A DNA stretch of 64,000 nt from Stomorhina lunata (lineage: Eukaryota; Arthropoda; Insecta; Diptera; Rhiniidae): assembly GCA_933228675.1 (NCBI GenBank), contig OW121742.1, positions 105,624,240 to 105,688,239 of the forward strand. The letters run 5' to 3'. The notes beneath the pieces were generated by a model, which had not been told where the DNA came from, made no database searches, and worked only from the letters and a program-made list of their open reading frames with translations. How positions within the stretch are numbered: position 1 is the stretch's first letter; every line of letters starts with the position of its first letter. Positions 1 to 10,904 of the stretch are shown piece by piece. Made by a program: the position numbers and the translations under genes.

Positions 1-176
1 GGCCAGTTAAAAGCTATTCAATTAGGAACTATGACAGCTATGGCCACTAAATTTTGCAATCGGTCAACATTAGCTGCACCCTCGTAGATATATGAGAGAT
101 ATTTCTAAATTTAACACAACTTGATGGTGGGTATATGAGATTCGGCACAGCCGAATATAACACTCTTACTTGTTTC
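1..176 (+). mobile_element. 3' end of a DINE-1/mini-me-like element
   Basis: The segment ends with GGTGGGTATATGAG, a perfect hairpin (ATTCGGC at 140-146, loop ACA, GCCGAAT at 150-156) and the tail CTCTTACTTGTTT. Non-autonomous DINE-1/mini-me (Helentron-associated) elements of flies end this way: a short GC-rich stem-loop followed by a CTTACTTGTTT-like tail. The rest of the element lies before the window or has decayed. Its hairpin differs from that of the copies at 3.3, 5.0, 31.2 and 52.8 kb, so it is a second subfamily. Confidence 0.65.
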
Positions 177-1150
177 CTATGATATTAACAAGATATCCTT
201 ACATCTTCCTATCGTATACTTCAAAATGTTTTACAAAGGTTTTACTTACTGCTATAACCCTCTCAACATACTTTCTTTGATGATGTAGGGGTACCAATAT
301 AAGGAAGGATATCTCTCAGTGATGACGTTTGCTTTTCAATTTACTTACCACCAGCTTTGACATTTAATGCAAATTCCATTCTTTTATTTTTTCTGTTTTT
401 TTTATATATAAAAATAAATTCCAGTTTGATGACTTTATCACAAAAAAAAAGGAATGAATAGCGTAAAATAAAAAGAATTAAGTGAATCGTAAAAAAGTTG
501 TATTAATGTAAAAAGTTGGTAGAAAATTTTAAACTTAAATTCCATTAGAAAATACAAAGAATTGAAGTGAATAAATATTTTCCGGTGTATAAGTCTGGCC
601 TTAATTTGGTTGATGTAAATTGATGCAATATTTACATCAGCCAGATAAATGAGATCCCAGAATTAATCCTCTTCTGTACAACAGCGCTTGACAAGCGCAG
701 CTAAAATATTTTATTGGTTTTTCCCTCTCACATGACGTTCACACCCTGCTAACAAAATGAGTCTTTTGGGATTCGTAAAGATAATCAAAAACAGATTAAT
801 CACCTTGCTGATCTAAATAAGATTCCAAAAAGACTCCTTAAAACGCTTAGAAGATGACTCTTGCAGAAAAAAATCTTATCGTGCAAACGATCCCAATACG
901 ACTGTTTATTATGTTATTTTAATCATTTTGGTGTTCAAAAAAGACCACAAAATGGCTCAGAAAATACCTTGAAAGCGACTATTTAAAAAATGTGTGCAAT
1001 CAGTGTGGTAATCAAAAAAGTGTACAAAAAAACTCATAGACGCCTAGCAAGCGACTAATTGAAAATAGCACAAAAAATCTTGTAAAATGTGAGTAATTTA
1101 ACTATTTTTAGGTGATAAAAAAAAATTACACAAAAAGACTCGTATCTCAT
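177..1150. other. AT-rich intergenic DNA, no gene seen
   Basis: No coding signal is recognisable. From about 740 onward, and continuing to about 1560, the motif AAAAAGACTCAT and its reverse complement ATGAGTCTTTT recur in both orientations with variations. This looks like remains of an old repeat, but no unit length could be defined. Confidence 0.4.
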
Positions 1151-1290
1151 TATGGGTGATGTGGCTTAGTTGGTTGGGCTTAGTAGCACGTCAACTACTT
1201 AGCATAACATATCATATTCAGCAGCCTTGTTTCGATCCTCGGCCTCGGCAATATCAATTTGTGTAATTATGTAATTATTAACGCAACTTC
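1150..1290 (+). mobile_element. tRNA-derived SINE-like copy, 3' truncated
   Basis: TGGCTTAGTTGG at 1162-1173 fits the Pol III A-box consensus, and GTTTCGATCC near 1229 resembles a B box. The box spacing is longer than in a tRNA. The segment CATAACATATCATATTCAGC and the following ATATCAATTT recur in the copies at 1700-1890 and 4705-4895 (minus), so this is a dispersed family rather than a tRNA gene. No cloverleaf could be drawn. Confidence 0.55.
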
Positions 1291-1699
1291 ACTACTCTAA
1301 AAATAGGTATGACATGTTCTAAAAATAGATATCCTATGTTGAGTAATAAAAAGCTTTATTTTTTTTACAAATCTAGCAAAATGTGTGCAGTAATTTTCTA
1401 ATCAGCAAAACGAGTCATTTAAGACTCATTTTGAAGAGTCGCATGAAACGTACAATTTTCTCACACAAAAAGATCATTTTTGACTCATAAGTAATATCAT
1501 AAATGATCATTTTAATCGTGCAGTGAAGTCAAAAAAGACTCATATTTGATTCAAATTTTGCAAAAAAGGCTAACTGGGCAAGCAAGAATACTTCGGGTCT
1601 AGATTGTTATAGTGCTCACACTGTTTCCATTTTAACTGGGTCACATTTAACTGGAATCAATATATTCTTTAACTGACGCCCACCTATCATCTATGTATG

Positions 1700-1890
1700 G
1701 TAGTCCATGAGGATGCATAACATAACATATTCAGCCTGGGTTCGATTCCCAGTCAGGGCAGCATACATTTCTGTAATTATAAATTTCTATTAAAATTTTA
1801 ATTACCACAGCAGCCTTCATCGGCGGTAAGGTTACAGCAATCACACGCCGCCGATGTAAAAAAAATAAAATTGTCTTTAGACTAAAAAGC
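1700..1890 (+). mobile_element. tRNA-derived SINE-like copy, 5' truncated
   Basis: It has a perfect B box GGTTCGATTCC at 1739-1749 preceded by CATAACATATTCAGC as in the copy at 1150. Its 3' part (GGCGGTAAGG, then CACGCCGCCGATGTAAA and AATAAAATTGTCT) matches the reverse complement of 4705-4800. The A-box half is missing. It is inferred to be the same Pol III-derived SINE family. Confidence 0.55.
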
Positions 1891-2339
1891 TTAAGCATGC
1901 GTATTCCCCTTTCCAAAGAAGGTAAGCCAGTTCGTATATACACTATGTACAATTGTACAGAGTATATTTGCCAGAGCATGGATCAACACACATGGTCTGG
2001 CGCGTAATCTTACTATTTCCTGTGAGGTTATTAAACGCTCCTCATATAACAGAAGAATCGACCTTGGTTTACACTATTATGGCGAGTAAACCTTCAGTGA
2101 ATTCTATTTAAGTCGTACAGAGCTATCTCAATTGTTGTTGTAACTACGCTACTATTGGTAATATTGCAGAAGTGACAAACCTTGATCGGAATTCTTAGAT
2201 TTTCAAATCGTTCCGCTACGAAGAACCGTCCGCAGTGGAAACGAGCTATTTCATTTGATTTCCTCTTGAGGCCAACTTCTGATCAGCACTTTTCCTAACC
2301 TACCTACCAATTATTCTCTCAAATATTTTCAAGAACAAG

Positions 2340-2379
2340 GAAAAGAAGATAATGGGCTTACATCCATTATCTTCTTTTC
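2340..2379. repeat. Perfect 16-bp inverted repeat
   Basis: GAAAAGAAGATAATGG (2340-2355) and its exact reverse complement (2364-2379) are separated by the 8-base loop GCTTACAT. No transposon ends or poly-T tract mark it as a known element. Function unknown. Confidence 0.8.
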
Positions 2380-2733
2380 ACATCCCTTTCGGTGGTGTAT
2401 GAAAAGTTTTCCCAACTTTGATAAGGTAGTCTATAACCTTGGTCACCTTTGAAATATTAAAGAGTGGCAACAACGTATCACCCAACATTTGTAGTCCACG
2501 GGGTGAGATAACGTCCGATTTAGACGATTTCAAAAGTTAAGACCGTGGATAAATTAAGTATCAAACTCCTAGCAAAAATCGAGGAGAATCAAACTGAGCA
2601 GTGGTTGTGTATGACTGTGAATCTTGGAACTCTGTCCAGTATGACTTTAAAACATTTCAAGTTCCGAAACCGAATTTTCCAAACTTTCCATGGAAATACC
2701 ATCAGCAAGTCTCAAATATGTCAACAAACTTGT

Positions 2734-2985
2734 TAGACCTTAATTCAGAAAATGGATATAGGTCGTGCTTTGCGAAGATCTCAAACCGACATAACCTAAA
2801 CACTATTAATTGAAGTTTCAATGTAAGTAGATGAACATAGAAACGACTTGAATAGAGAAGACATGAGCCAGGAATAAACCTTTCAGACCCCAATCGAGAA
2901 AATGGTTTGGTCATACTTTGCGAAGACTCCAATCTGGCATAAGCCAAAACGTGATTTGTTGAAGTTCCACTGCAGTAGCTAACAA
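2734..2985. repeat. Diverged direct repeat, 150-bp offset
   Basis: The segment beginning TAGACCTTAATTCAGAAAATGG without its tail recurs about 150 bases downstream at 2884 (GAGAAAATGG, CTTTGCGAAGA, TTGAAGTT). The two copies differ by many substitutions. No homologous family is recognised. Confidence 0.5.
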
Positions 2986-3250
2986 TACTGTATTTTGTCC
3001 AATCCCTACTGTAATTTGCGTTGTAGCAAGAGTTTCTGGCTCATAGCTTTGGAGGTATCTTCAAAACAGCTGTCGAATTCCCCCTAAGAGTTAAACTGGG
3101 ATTCGAACCCTGATTGCTTTTTTCTTAGTGTTTATAAGTCGAACTATTAGTTAGCATAAAGTTTGGTCTGATAAGTTCGTAGGCTAATGTAGAACATAAT
3201 TTTAATAGTGGCTCTCGAGGGCTTTACGGCAATCAAAGCTTTAATTTTGT

Positions 3251-3966
3251 TTTTATACCCTTCACCATCATAGGTGGAAAGGATATTATAAGTTTGTGCT
3301 GATGTATGTAACATATAGAAATATACCAATAGGATTCGAATCACTTTCTGAGTCGATTTAGAGATGTCAGTCCGTCCGTCCGTTTGGACGGCTGGCTGGC
3401 TGGACCCCCAAGTAAACCATGTAATCAAAGTACAGGTCGAAATTCTAAAGATAATTTGATGAAATTTGGTCAAAATTGGTTCATTATTTATGGTACCTCC
3501 CATAGGTCCCAATTCCCAGAATTGATATAGTGGCCACAAATATCAATATTTTTTAATGAAACAGATACTGTTTATTTAAACCTAAATCACTGTACCAAAT
3601 TTCGTTGAAATCGGTCTACATTTGATCGTAGCTCCCATACAAACTCTTCTGTCAAAACGCAATAAATGAGACAAAAATAACTAAAACGCTCGTTAATCTG
3701 AAGATAATGGGAATTTTTAGTTAATTTTTTGCGTACATGATTTTGTAATAACTGTATCAAACGGTCCACATTTGACCCAAGCTCTCATATAAGTCCAAAT
3801 GACGGAAATAGCTTAAATGTATAAGTTTTAAGAAAATGTTTATATAATGGCAAAATTTAGCAAATATTTGTCTTTATACAGGAAAAGGAACACCTTTGAC
3901 CTTAGTGGTGAAGGGTATCGTATGATCGGGATTGACCGACAATAGCAATTTTTTTTACTTTTTTAT
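3251..3966 (+). mobile_element. DINE-1/mini-me-type non-autonomous element
   Basis: It begins TATACCCTTCACCATCATAGG and ends with GTGGTGAAGGGTATCG, an inverted match of the start (subterminal inverted repeats). The tail has a decayed GATCGGGATTGACCGAC hairpin. The core AATCACTTTCTGAGTCGATTTA is followed by a GTCY-type tract (GTCCGTCCGTCC) and a GGCTGGCTGG run, the hallmark of dipteran mini-me elements. It has no coding capacity; open frames here are artefacts of the repeat. Confidence 0.8.
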
Positions 3967-3967
3967 A

Positions 3968-4165
3968 TAATTTTAAAAGTAGGATTTTTCATGAGTCTCA
4001 AAATAGGTCTCATTTTCAGCGATTACATCTTCTTTTTTTTTAAAACTCATCGATCGAGGTTTATAAACAGAAAAAAGTCCCTGGGGCCGATACTGGAGAA
4101 TATAATGGTAACGAAAGCAACTTAGGATCAATTGATGTTGATAATGTTTTCCTTTCAAGGATAGT
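3968..4165 (-). pseudogene. Decayed mariner transposase C-terminus
   Basis: On the minus strand one frame reads EDVIAENETYFETHEKSYF, which resembles the region near the C-terminus of mariner transposases. Just upstream, in a shifted frame, is a DFFLF-like stretch where the family has its third catalytic aspartate motif (SPDLAPxD type). At least one frameshift and a deletion separate the parts, and the rest of the transposase is absent. The call rests on motif recognition over about 50 residues and could be checked by translated search. Confidence 0.45.
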
Positions 4166-4189
4166 TGATGAACATTCTTAAATACTGAT

Positions 4190-4545
4190 ATCAGCCGACT
4201 TTAGAATCGGTTGATTGCATGTATGTCATCACATTTATCTCGTTCCGTAATACTCCAAACTTCCGCAACTTGTTCTTAGTTCAGTGCATCCTCGTGTTGG
4301 TGAGTCTTCTAGAACCTTGGGGCTTCTATTCGATATCTTGAAGATTTATATCAGAAGCTGGCTTTTTTAGAGTATGTCCTAGCCAACCATATTTCCGAGC
4401 CTTAATACTTTTTTGTAAAGTCTCTTGATCGGTACGCAATCATAAATCTTGCTATGAAATTGTAACAAGCCAGAAAGTTCGTAGGATGCGTCTATGGCAC
4501 CGATAGTCTGCTCATCTCTCGACTCGAAATATTCCATGTCTCACG
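4190..4545 (-). pseudogene. Non-LTR retrotransposon ORF2 C-terminal remnant
   Basis: Minus-strand frames give SETWNIS followed, after interruptions, by KYGWLGHTLKKP, KPQGSRR and a NEINVM segment. This order (ETW, then W-x-GHTL-x-KP, then NPQG-R-R-G-RP, then WxE) is the usual C-terminal tail of many LINE ORF2 proteins downstream of the reverse transcriptase. Several stops and frameshifts are present, so it is dead. The same tail occurs at 30240-30510. Confidence 0.55.
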
Positions 4546-4704
4546 AATTTATAAGGTTAAATCCACCTTAAGGTTAAATTAACCTAAGTTTTAAATACTT
4601 TGAGTTTTGGTGATACTTGAGATATTTTGAGATCTCTAGAGGCAAAGGTTTGGATTTTTGACTACATCATATAGAAAAGGTGAGACAACAGGCGCCCTTC
4701 CCTG

Positions 4705-4895
4705 TTTTGCAGACAATTTTATTTATTTTACATCGACAGCGTGTTATTGCTATAAGTTTGCCGCCGATTTTAGTAGAAACTATTAATTAAAGAAATTGAT
4801 ATCGCCGTTACTGAGGCTCAAATACGGACTGAATACGATATGTTATGCTTAGTTGTCGAGATGCAACTAAGCCACAGCAACCAACCTTTGTTTGT
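4705..4895 (-). mobile_element. tRNA-derived SINE-like copy, near full length
   Basis: Read on the minus strand it starts GGTTGGTTGCTGTGGCTTAG, giving an A box (GTGGCTTAGTTG). It continues AAGCATAACATATCGTATTC as in the copy at 1150, then CGGCGATATCAATTT, and ends CGATGTAAAATAAATAAAAT as in the copy at 1700. It links the 5' and 3' halves of the other two copies and gives the family a length near 190 bp. The B-box region is degenerate. Confidence 0.6.
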
Positions 4896-5000
4896 TCGCG
4901 TTTTAGATTTGGTTAGACAATGATCGCTATTCGGCTGTCTAGAATATGGGCTCATTGTTAATATTATTTATGTGACGCATATAATCGCAATCACATATTT

Positions 5001-6390
5001 TTATACCCTTCACCTTCGTAGGTGGAAAGGGTATTATAAATTTGTACTGATGTATGCAACGCATAGATATATTTGTCTTAGACCCATCTTTTAGGTTACC
5101 AATAGGCTTAGAATCACTTTCTGAGTCGATTTAGCGATGTCCGTCCGTCTGGCTGGCTGGCTGGACCCCCATGTAAACCTTGTAATCAAACTATAGGTCG
5201 CAATTCTAAAGATAATTTGATGAAATTTGGCACAGATCATTTTTTTGTTAATGGGACCATGAAATTCGTCAATTCGATCCATTATTTATGGTACCTCCCA
5301 TAGGTCCCACTTCCCGGAATTGATTATATTTTTTCATGAAATTTAAAACAAATACTACTTATGTAAACTTAAACCATTGTATTGAATTTCGTTGAAATCG
5401 GTCCACATTTGACCATAGCTTCCATACAAACTCTTTTCTCAATCGGTCCACATTTGACCATAGCTAACCTTGTAATCAAACTACAGGTCGCAATTCTAAA
5501 GATAATTCGATGAAATTTGACACAGATCATTCTTTTGTTAATGGGACCATGGTTGTTGAAATTCGTCAAAATCGGTCTATTTATTATGGTACCTCCCATA
5601 GGTCCCACTTCCCGGAATTGATATATTGGCCACAAATATCAATATTTTTTCATGAAATTTAAAACAAATACTACTTATGTAAACTTAAATCACTGTATTG
5701 AATTTCGTTGAAATCGGTCCACATTTGACCATAGCTCCCATACAAACTCTTTTCTCAATCGGTCCACATTTGACCATAGCTAACCTTGTAATCAAACTAC
5801 AGGTCGCAATTCTAAAGATAATTCGATGAAATTTGGCACAGATCATTATTTTGTTAATGAGACCATGGCTGTTGAAATTCGTCGAAATCGGTCTATTTAT
5901 TATGGTACCTCCCATAGGTCCCACTTCCCGGAATTGATATATTGGCCACAAATATCAATATTTTTTCATGAAATTTAAAACAAATACTACTTATGTAAAC
6001 ATAAATCACTGTATTGAATTTCGTTGCAATCGGTCCACATTTGACCATAGCTCCCATACAAACTCTTTTCTTAAAACGCATGAGACAAAATTCACTAAAA
6101 CGCTCGTAAATCCGAAGATAATAAGAATTTTAAGTTTATTTTTTGCATACATAATTTTTATGACAACTGTAATCAATTTCGAGATAATAAGTCCACATTT
6201 GACCCTAGCTCTCATACAAGTCCAAATGGCGGAAACAGCTTAAATATAACAGTTTTTAGAATTTGTTTGTATGATGGCAAAATTTAGCAAATAATTGTCT
6301 TTATACACTAAAAGAACACCTTTGACCTTAGTGGTGAAGGGTATCGTATGGTCGGGCTTGACCGACTATAGAACTTTCTTACTTGTTTTG
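5001..6390 (+). mobile_element. DINE-1/mini-me element with triplicated core
   Basis: It runs from TTATACCCTTCACCTTCGTAG to the tail GTCGGGCTTGACCGAC...CTTTCTTACTTGTTTT. The central module containing GGTACCTCCCATAGGTCCCA is present three times, at 5290, 5588 and 5904 (offsets 298 and 316), which explains its length of about 1.39 kb against about 0.7-0.8 kb for the others. No coding capacity. Confidence 0.85.
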
Positions 6391-8099
6391 TGATTTACCT
6401 TGTGATCATCCAAAATTAATTTTTTGATTTTTTTTTTTTTTTTGGTTTCGTCGGTGAATGCTTCTCTGGGAAGTTTATTGCAAACTTAGACTGATTTAAA
6501 CTTAGTAAGCCCCTCCTGAACTGTTGGTTTTCTGGTTTAGAGTCCAAATAATATTTTTTCCAAAAGAACAAAATTTTGATTTTCTTAAAATTCTATATCT
6601 TGGAAACTAATAGCCCGACAGTTATCAAATTTTTACAAATATTATTTGAATTGTAATATTATAAATTAGTGCCATCTACATTTAAAACTAGGATTTTTTA
6701 CCCACGTGTTGCCCATAACTTATTATTGTACTATTTTTTTTAAGGTTCACTTCTCACACTGCCTACCTATATTAATTCTATATTTTTTCACTATTCGAAA
6801 ATAAACTGTAGTAAAAGTTTTAACTTGTTATTTTTATGCTGATTAATTACAAATAAATACAAAAAAAAAAATGCTGAGTTCATAGAAAAAGAAACTCAAA
6901 TCGAATCAAAATAAACTTCATAAAATAAAAACGCAAAAACTTTAGAACAAACAAAAAATATTTTTTTAAACTTTCAGCGAAAACATTGTTTAATGACTTC
7001 AACATAAAATGTCACCGGACTCCAAAAGAACTTTGGACTGTAATATCAGTTTTTATTTTTTTTAACGTGTAGCAAAAATATATTTTTTTAAATAGATTTT
7101 TATAAAATAAAAATAAACTCTAAAAATAAATTTCATATATGAGAAACGAAGCGCCTTTTATTTATAACTTCACACACGAAATCCACCCGCAAACCCAATA
7201 AAAAGTAATAAATCACTGACATTTAAAACTCTTTTGATTATTCGAAACTTTTGCTACTGTTTGTTGTACAAACGATTCATTCCTATCTAAAGATATAACA
7301 TCAAATCAAGGCAATAACAATAAAAATAACAAACTACTCCAACTAAAGGGGATAAGGAAAAAAATAAAACTTTATCAAAATATTGAAAACCTTTTCTGCT
7401 GTTTATTATTTGAAAAACAAAACTGCAATAAATTATTGTATTGAAATATGTACCAACAAATGTGAAATGTGTTAAAAGGCAAACGTCACTCACTACTCGC
7501 AAGTGGTTTGAAATTTTGAATGAATAGAGGGAAATATAAAAACAATAGGGTAAGGCCGTTTTGGGTTTTGGTTAATTAAGTTATTTTAGAATTCTCAGAA
7601 TTAAAGTTTAAAATAAGCCTGAAAGTTTTTACTCAAAGTTTTTTACCTTAAAATAGCTTTAGCCAAATATTTATTATAATTCAGTTAAATTTAGGTTTTG
7701 TTTAACCCTTTCATATCCTTAGTTTTTGAAATCATTTTCCGTTACTGTCTTATTAGCTGGCTACCTGCTCCAGGAAATTGAACCATAAGCAGAAGTAAGC
7801 AGCCCCTACCACCAGTAGCCGATGAATTTTTTTATTTTCGTAAATACCACGATCATTAATAAAACTCGTGAAAATGAGTATCAAAATTATTCAGTTGGAA
7901 TTTGGATGTTAAAGAAAAGACAAAAACAAAATAGACAAAAAAACAAATCAAAATCCAATTAATAGCCACAAAATCCATGGTTCGAGAGAACAAAGTGGCG
8001 AACATTGTTGCCACGACACTATTACTTTTGTAAACATTGGGAATTTTTTTGTTAATATTGGGAATATTTTGTCCAACAGAAATAAATTCTAATATTAAA
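6391..8099. other. AT-rich intergenic DNA, nothing recognised
   Basis: Poly-A/T rich sequence with a long T tract at about 6421-6442. I see no gene, tRNA or bounded element. A slightly more GC-rich patch at 7750-7825 was not identifiable. Confidence 0.5.
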
Positions 8100-10862
8100 C
8101 AATTTTAGATTTTTATATTTTCGATCCAAACATATTTTTATAGAAAAATTTTAATAAAAATATTTTTTTCTTTCTTTGGAAACTTGTTCGATAAAAATTA
8201 GATTTTATAGAAAATTTTTTTGATACAAATATTTTCTGTAAAAATTTTCGATAAAAATATTTTTTGATAAAAAAATTCCAATGCTTTAATAGAAAAATTT
8301 TTGATAAAAAAAATTTTCTATACAAAATTTTTGATAAAAAAAATTTTCTATACAAAATTTTTGATAAAAAAATTTTCTATACAAAATTTTTGATAAAAAA
8401 ATTTTCTAAAAAAATTTTTGATAAAAAAAAAATTTCTATAGAAAAATTTTTGGTAAAACAAATTTCTATATTTTTCGATAAAAAATTTTTTATAGAAATA
8501 TTTTCATAGGAAATTTTTCTAAAAAAATTTCCTATAAAAATTTTTTGTAAGAAAATTTTCTATAGAAAAATTTTTGATAGAAAAAATTTTGATCAAAAAA
8601 TTTTTTTATCAAAAATTTTTCAATAGAAAATTTTTTATCAAAAATTTTTCTATAGAAAATATTTTAATCAAAAAATGTTTCTATAGAAAATTTGTTTATC
8701 AATAATTGTTCTATAGAAAATTTTTTTATCAAAAATTCTTCTATAGAAAATTTTTGTATCAAAAATTTTTCTATAGAAAATTATTTGATCAAAAATTTTT
8801 CTATGGAAATTTTTTCTATAAAATTTTTTTTTCAAACATTTTTCTATCGAAAATTTTTTTATCAAAAATTTTTCTATAGAAAATTTTTTCATCAACAATT
8901 TTTCTATACAAAATTTTTTTGAACAAAAATTTTTCTATAAAAATTTTTCTATAGAAAATTTTCTTACAAAAATTTTTTATAGCAAATTTTCTTAGAAAAA
9001 TTTTCTATGAAAATATTTCTATAAAAAATTTTTTATCAAAAAATATAGAAAATTTTTGATAAAAAAATTTTGATAAAAAAATTTTCTATTGAAAAATTTT
9101 CTATAGAAAAAGTTTTGGTAAAAAAATTTTTTATATTTTTTGATAAAGAATTTTTTATAGAAATATTTTCATAGGAAATTTTTTATAGAAATATTTTCAT
9201 AGGAAATTTTTCTAAGAAAATTTCCTATAAAAAATTTTTGTAATAAAATTTTCTATAGAAAAATTTTTGATAGAAAAATTTTTGATCAAAAAAATTTTGT
9301 AAAGAAAAATTTTTGAAAAAATTGATCAAAAAATTGTTGATAAAAAAATTTTCTATACAAAAATTTTTGATCAAAAAATTATCTATAGACAAATTTTTAA
9401 CCAAAAAATGTTTGTAAGAAAATTTTCTATAGAAGATTTTTGATAGAAAAATTTTCTATAGATAAATTTTTGATCTATCGAAAATTTTTCTATAGAAAAA
9501 TTTTTGATAAAAAAATATTCGATAGTAAAATTTTCTATACAAAATTTTTTTGATCAGAAATTTTTCTATAGAAAATTTTCCTACAAAAATTTTTTAAAGG
9601 AAATTTTCTTAGAAAAATTTCCTATGAAAATATGTCTATAAAAAATTTTTTATCTAAAAATATAGAAAATTTTTGATAAAAAAAATTAATTAATTCCCAA
9701 ATAAAAAAAAAAATTTTTTCTATAAAAAATTTTTGATAAAAAAATTTTCTATATAAAAATTTTTGTTAAAAAAAATTTTCTATATTTCTTGATAAAAAAA
9801 TTTTTATAGAAATATTTTCATAGGAAATTTTTCTAAGAAAATTTCCTATAAAAAATTTTTCTAAGAAAATTGCCTATAAAAGAAATATTTTTGATAGAAA
9901 AATTTTTGATCAAAAAAATTTTGTATAGAAAAATTTTTAATGAAAAAATTTTCTATAGAAAAATTTTTGATAAAAAAAATTTTCTATAGCAAAATTGATC
10001 CAAAAATTTTTGATAAAAAAATTTTCTATAGACAAACTTTTTAGCAAAAAATTTTCTATAGACAAATTTTTTAACAAAAAATTTTTGTAAGAAAATTTTC
10101 TATAGAAGATTTTTGATAGAAATATTTTCTATTGATAAATTTTTGAAAAATTTTTTTATGAAAAATTTTCTATAAAAAAATGTTCTATAAAAACTTTCTA
10201 TAAAAAAATGTTTGAAACAAAATTTTCTATAAAAATAAAATTTTGAAAGCAAATTCTATCGAAAATTTTTCCATAGAAAAACTTTTGATAAAAAAATATT
10301 CGATAGTAAAATTTTTAATAAAAAAAATTTTTTATAAAAAAATTTTCTATAAAAAAACTTTCTATAAAAAAATGTTTGAAACAAAATTTTCTATAAAAAA
10401 AATTTTGAAAGAAAATTCTATCGAAAATTTTTCTATAGAAAAACTTTTGATAAAAAAATATTCGATGGAAAAATTTTTGATAAAAAAAATTTCTATAAAA
10501 AATTTTTTTATAGAAAATGTTTTGATAAAAAATTTGTTGATAAAAAAATTTTCGATAGAAAAATGTTTGATAAAAAAAAATTTTATAGAAAAAATTTCTA
10601 TAGAAAAATTTTTGATACAAAAATTTTCTATAGAAAAATTTTTGATAAACAAATTTTCTATAGAAAAATTTTTTGATCAAAAAATTTTCTATAGAAAAAT
10701 TTTTGTTAGAAACTTTTCTATAAAAAATTTTTGGAAGAAAATTTTCTATAGAAAAATTTTTTGATCAAAATATTTTTTATAGAAAAATTTTTGATAAAAT
10801 AGTTTTTGATAGAAAAGTTTTGATAAAGAAAATTTTCGATAGAAAAACTTCTCTATTCTAAA
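8100..10862. repeat. Degenerate AT-rich tandem array, about 30-bp unit
   Basis: Motifs TTTTCTATAGAAAA and TTTTTGATAAAAA (or TTTTTATCAAAAA) alternate. Where regular, CTATAGAAAA recurs every 30 bases (8711, 8741, 8771). Orientation of the half-units switches and many indels occur, so the array is old or was built by mixed slippage and inversion. Apparent lysine/isoleucine/phenylalanine-rich open frames on both strands are translation of the repeat and not genes. Confidence 0.85.
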
Positions 10863-10904
10863 TTTTAGTCGTCATAGCTATTACAATTGTATTCAATTTA
10901 TCAG

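Larger units (their letters stand above)
1891..3250. other. Intergenic DNA with small repeats
   Basis: No gene is supported. The stretch holds a perfect inverted repeat at 2340-2379 and a diverged 150-bp direct repeat at 2734-2985. Near 3095-3110 the minus strand carries GGTTCGAATCCC, a B-box-like sequence without a foldable tRNA around it. Confidence 0.4.

Noticed and set aside
1150..1290. Functional tRNA gene
   Set aside because: Box spacing is too long, no cloverleaf forms, and related copies exist as dispersed repeats.
3147..6243. Several 60-130-codon frames with FTWGSSQP and MWPIYQFREVGPMGG
   Set aside because: They lie within DINE/mini-me elements and recur with every copy; such elements do not encode protein.
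10243..10764. 173-codon and overlapping antisense frames rich in K, I, F, N
   Set aside because: Pure tandem-repeat translation; similar frames exist on the other strand.
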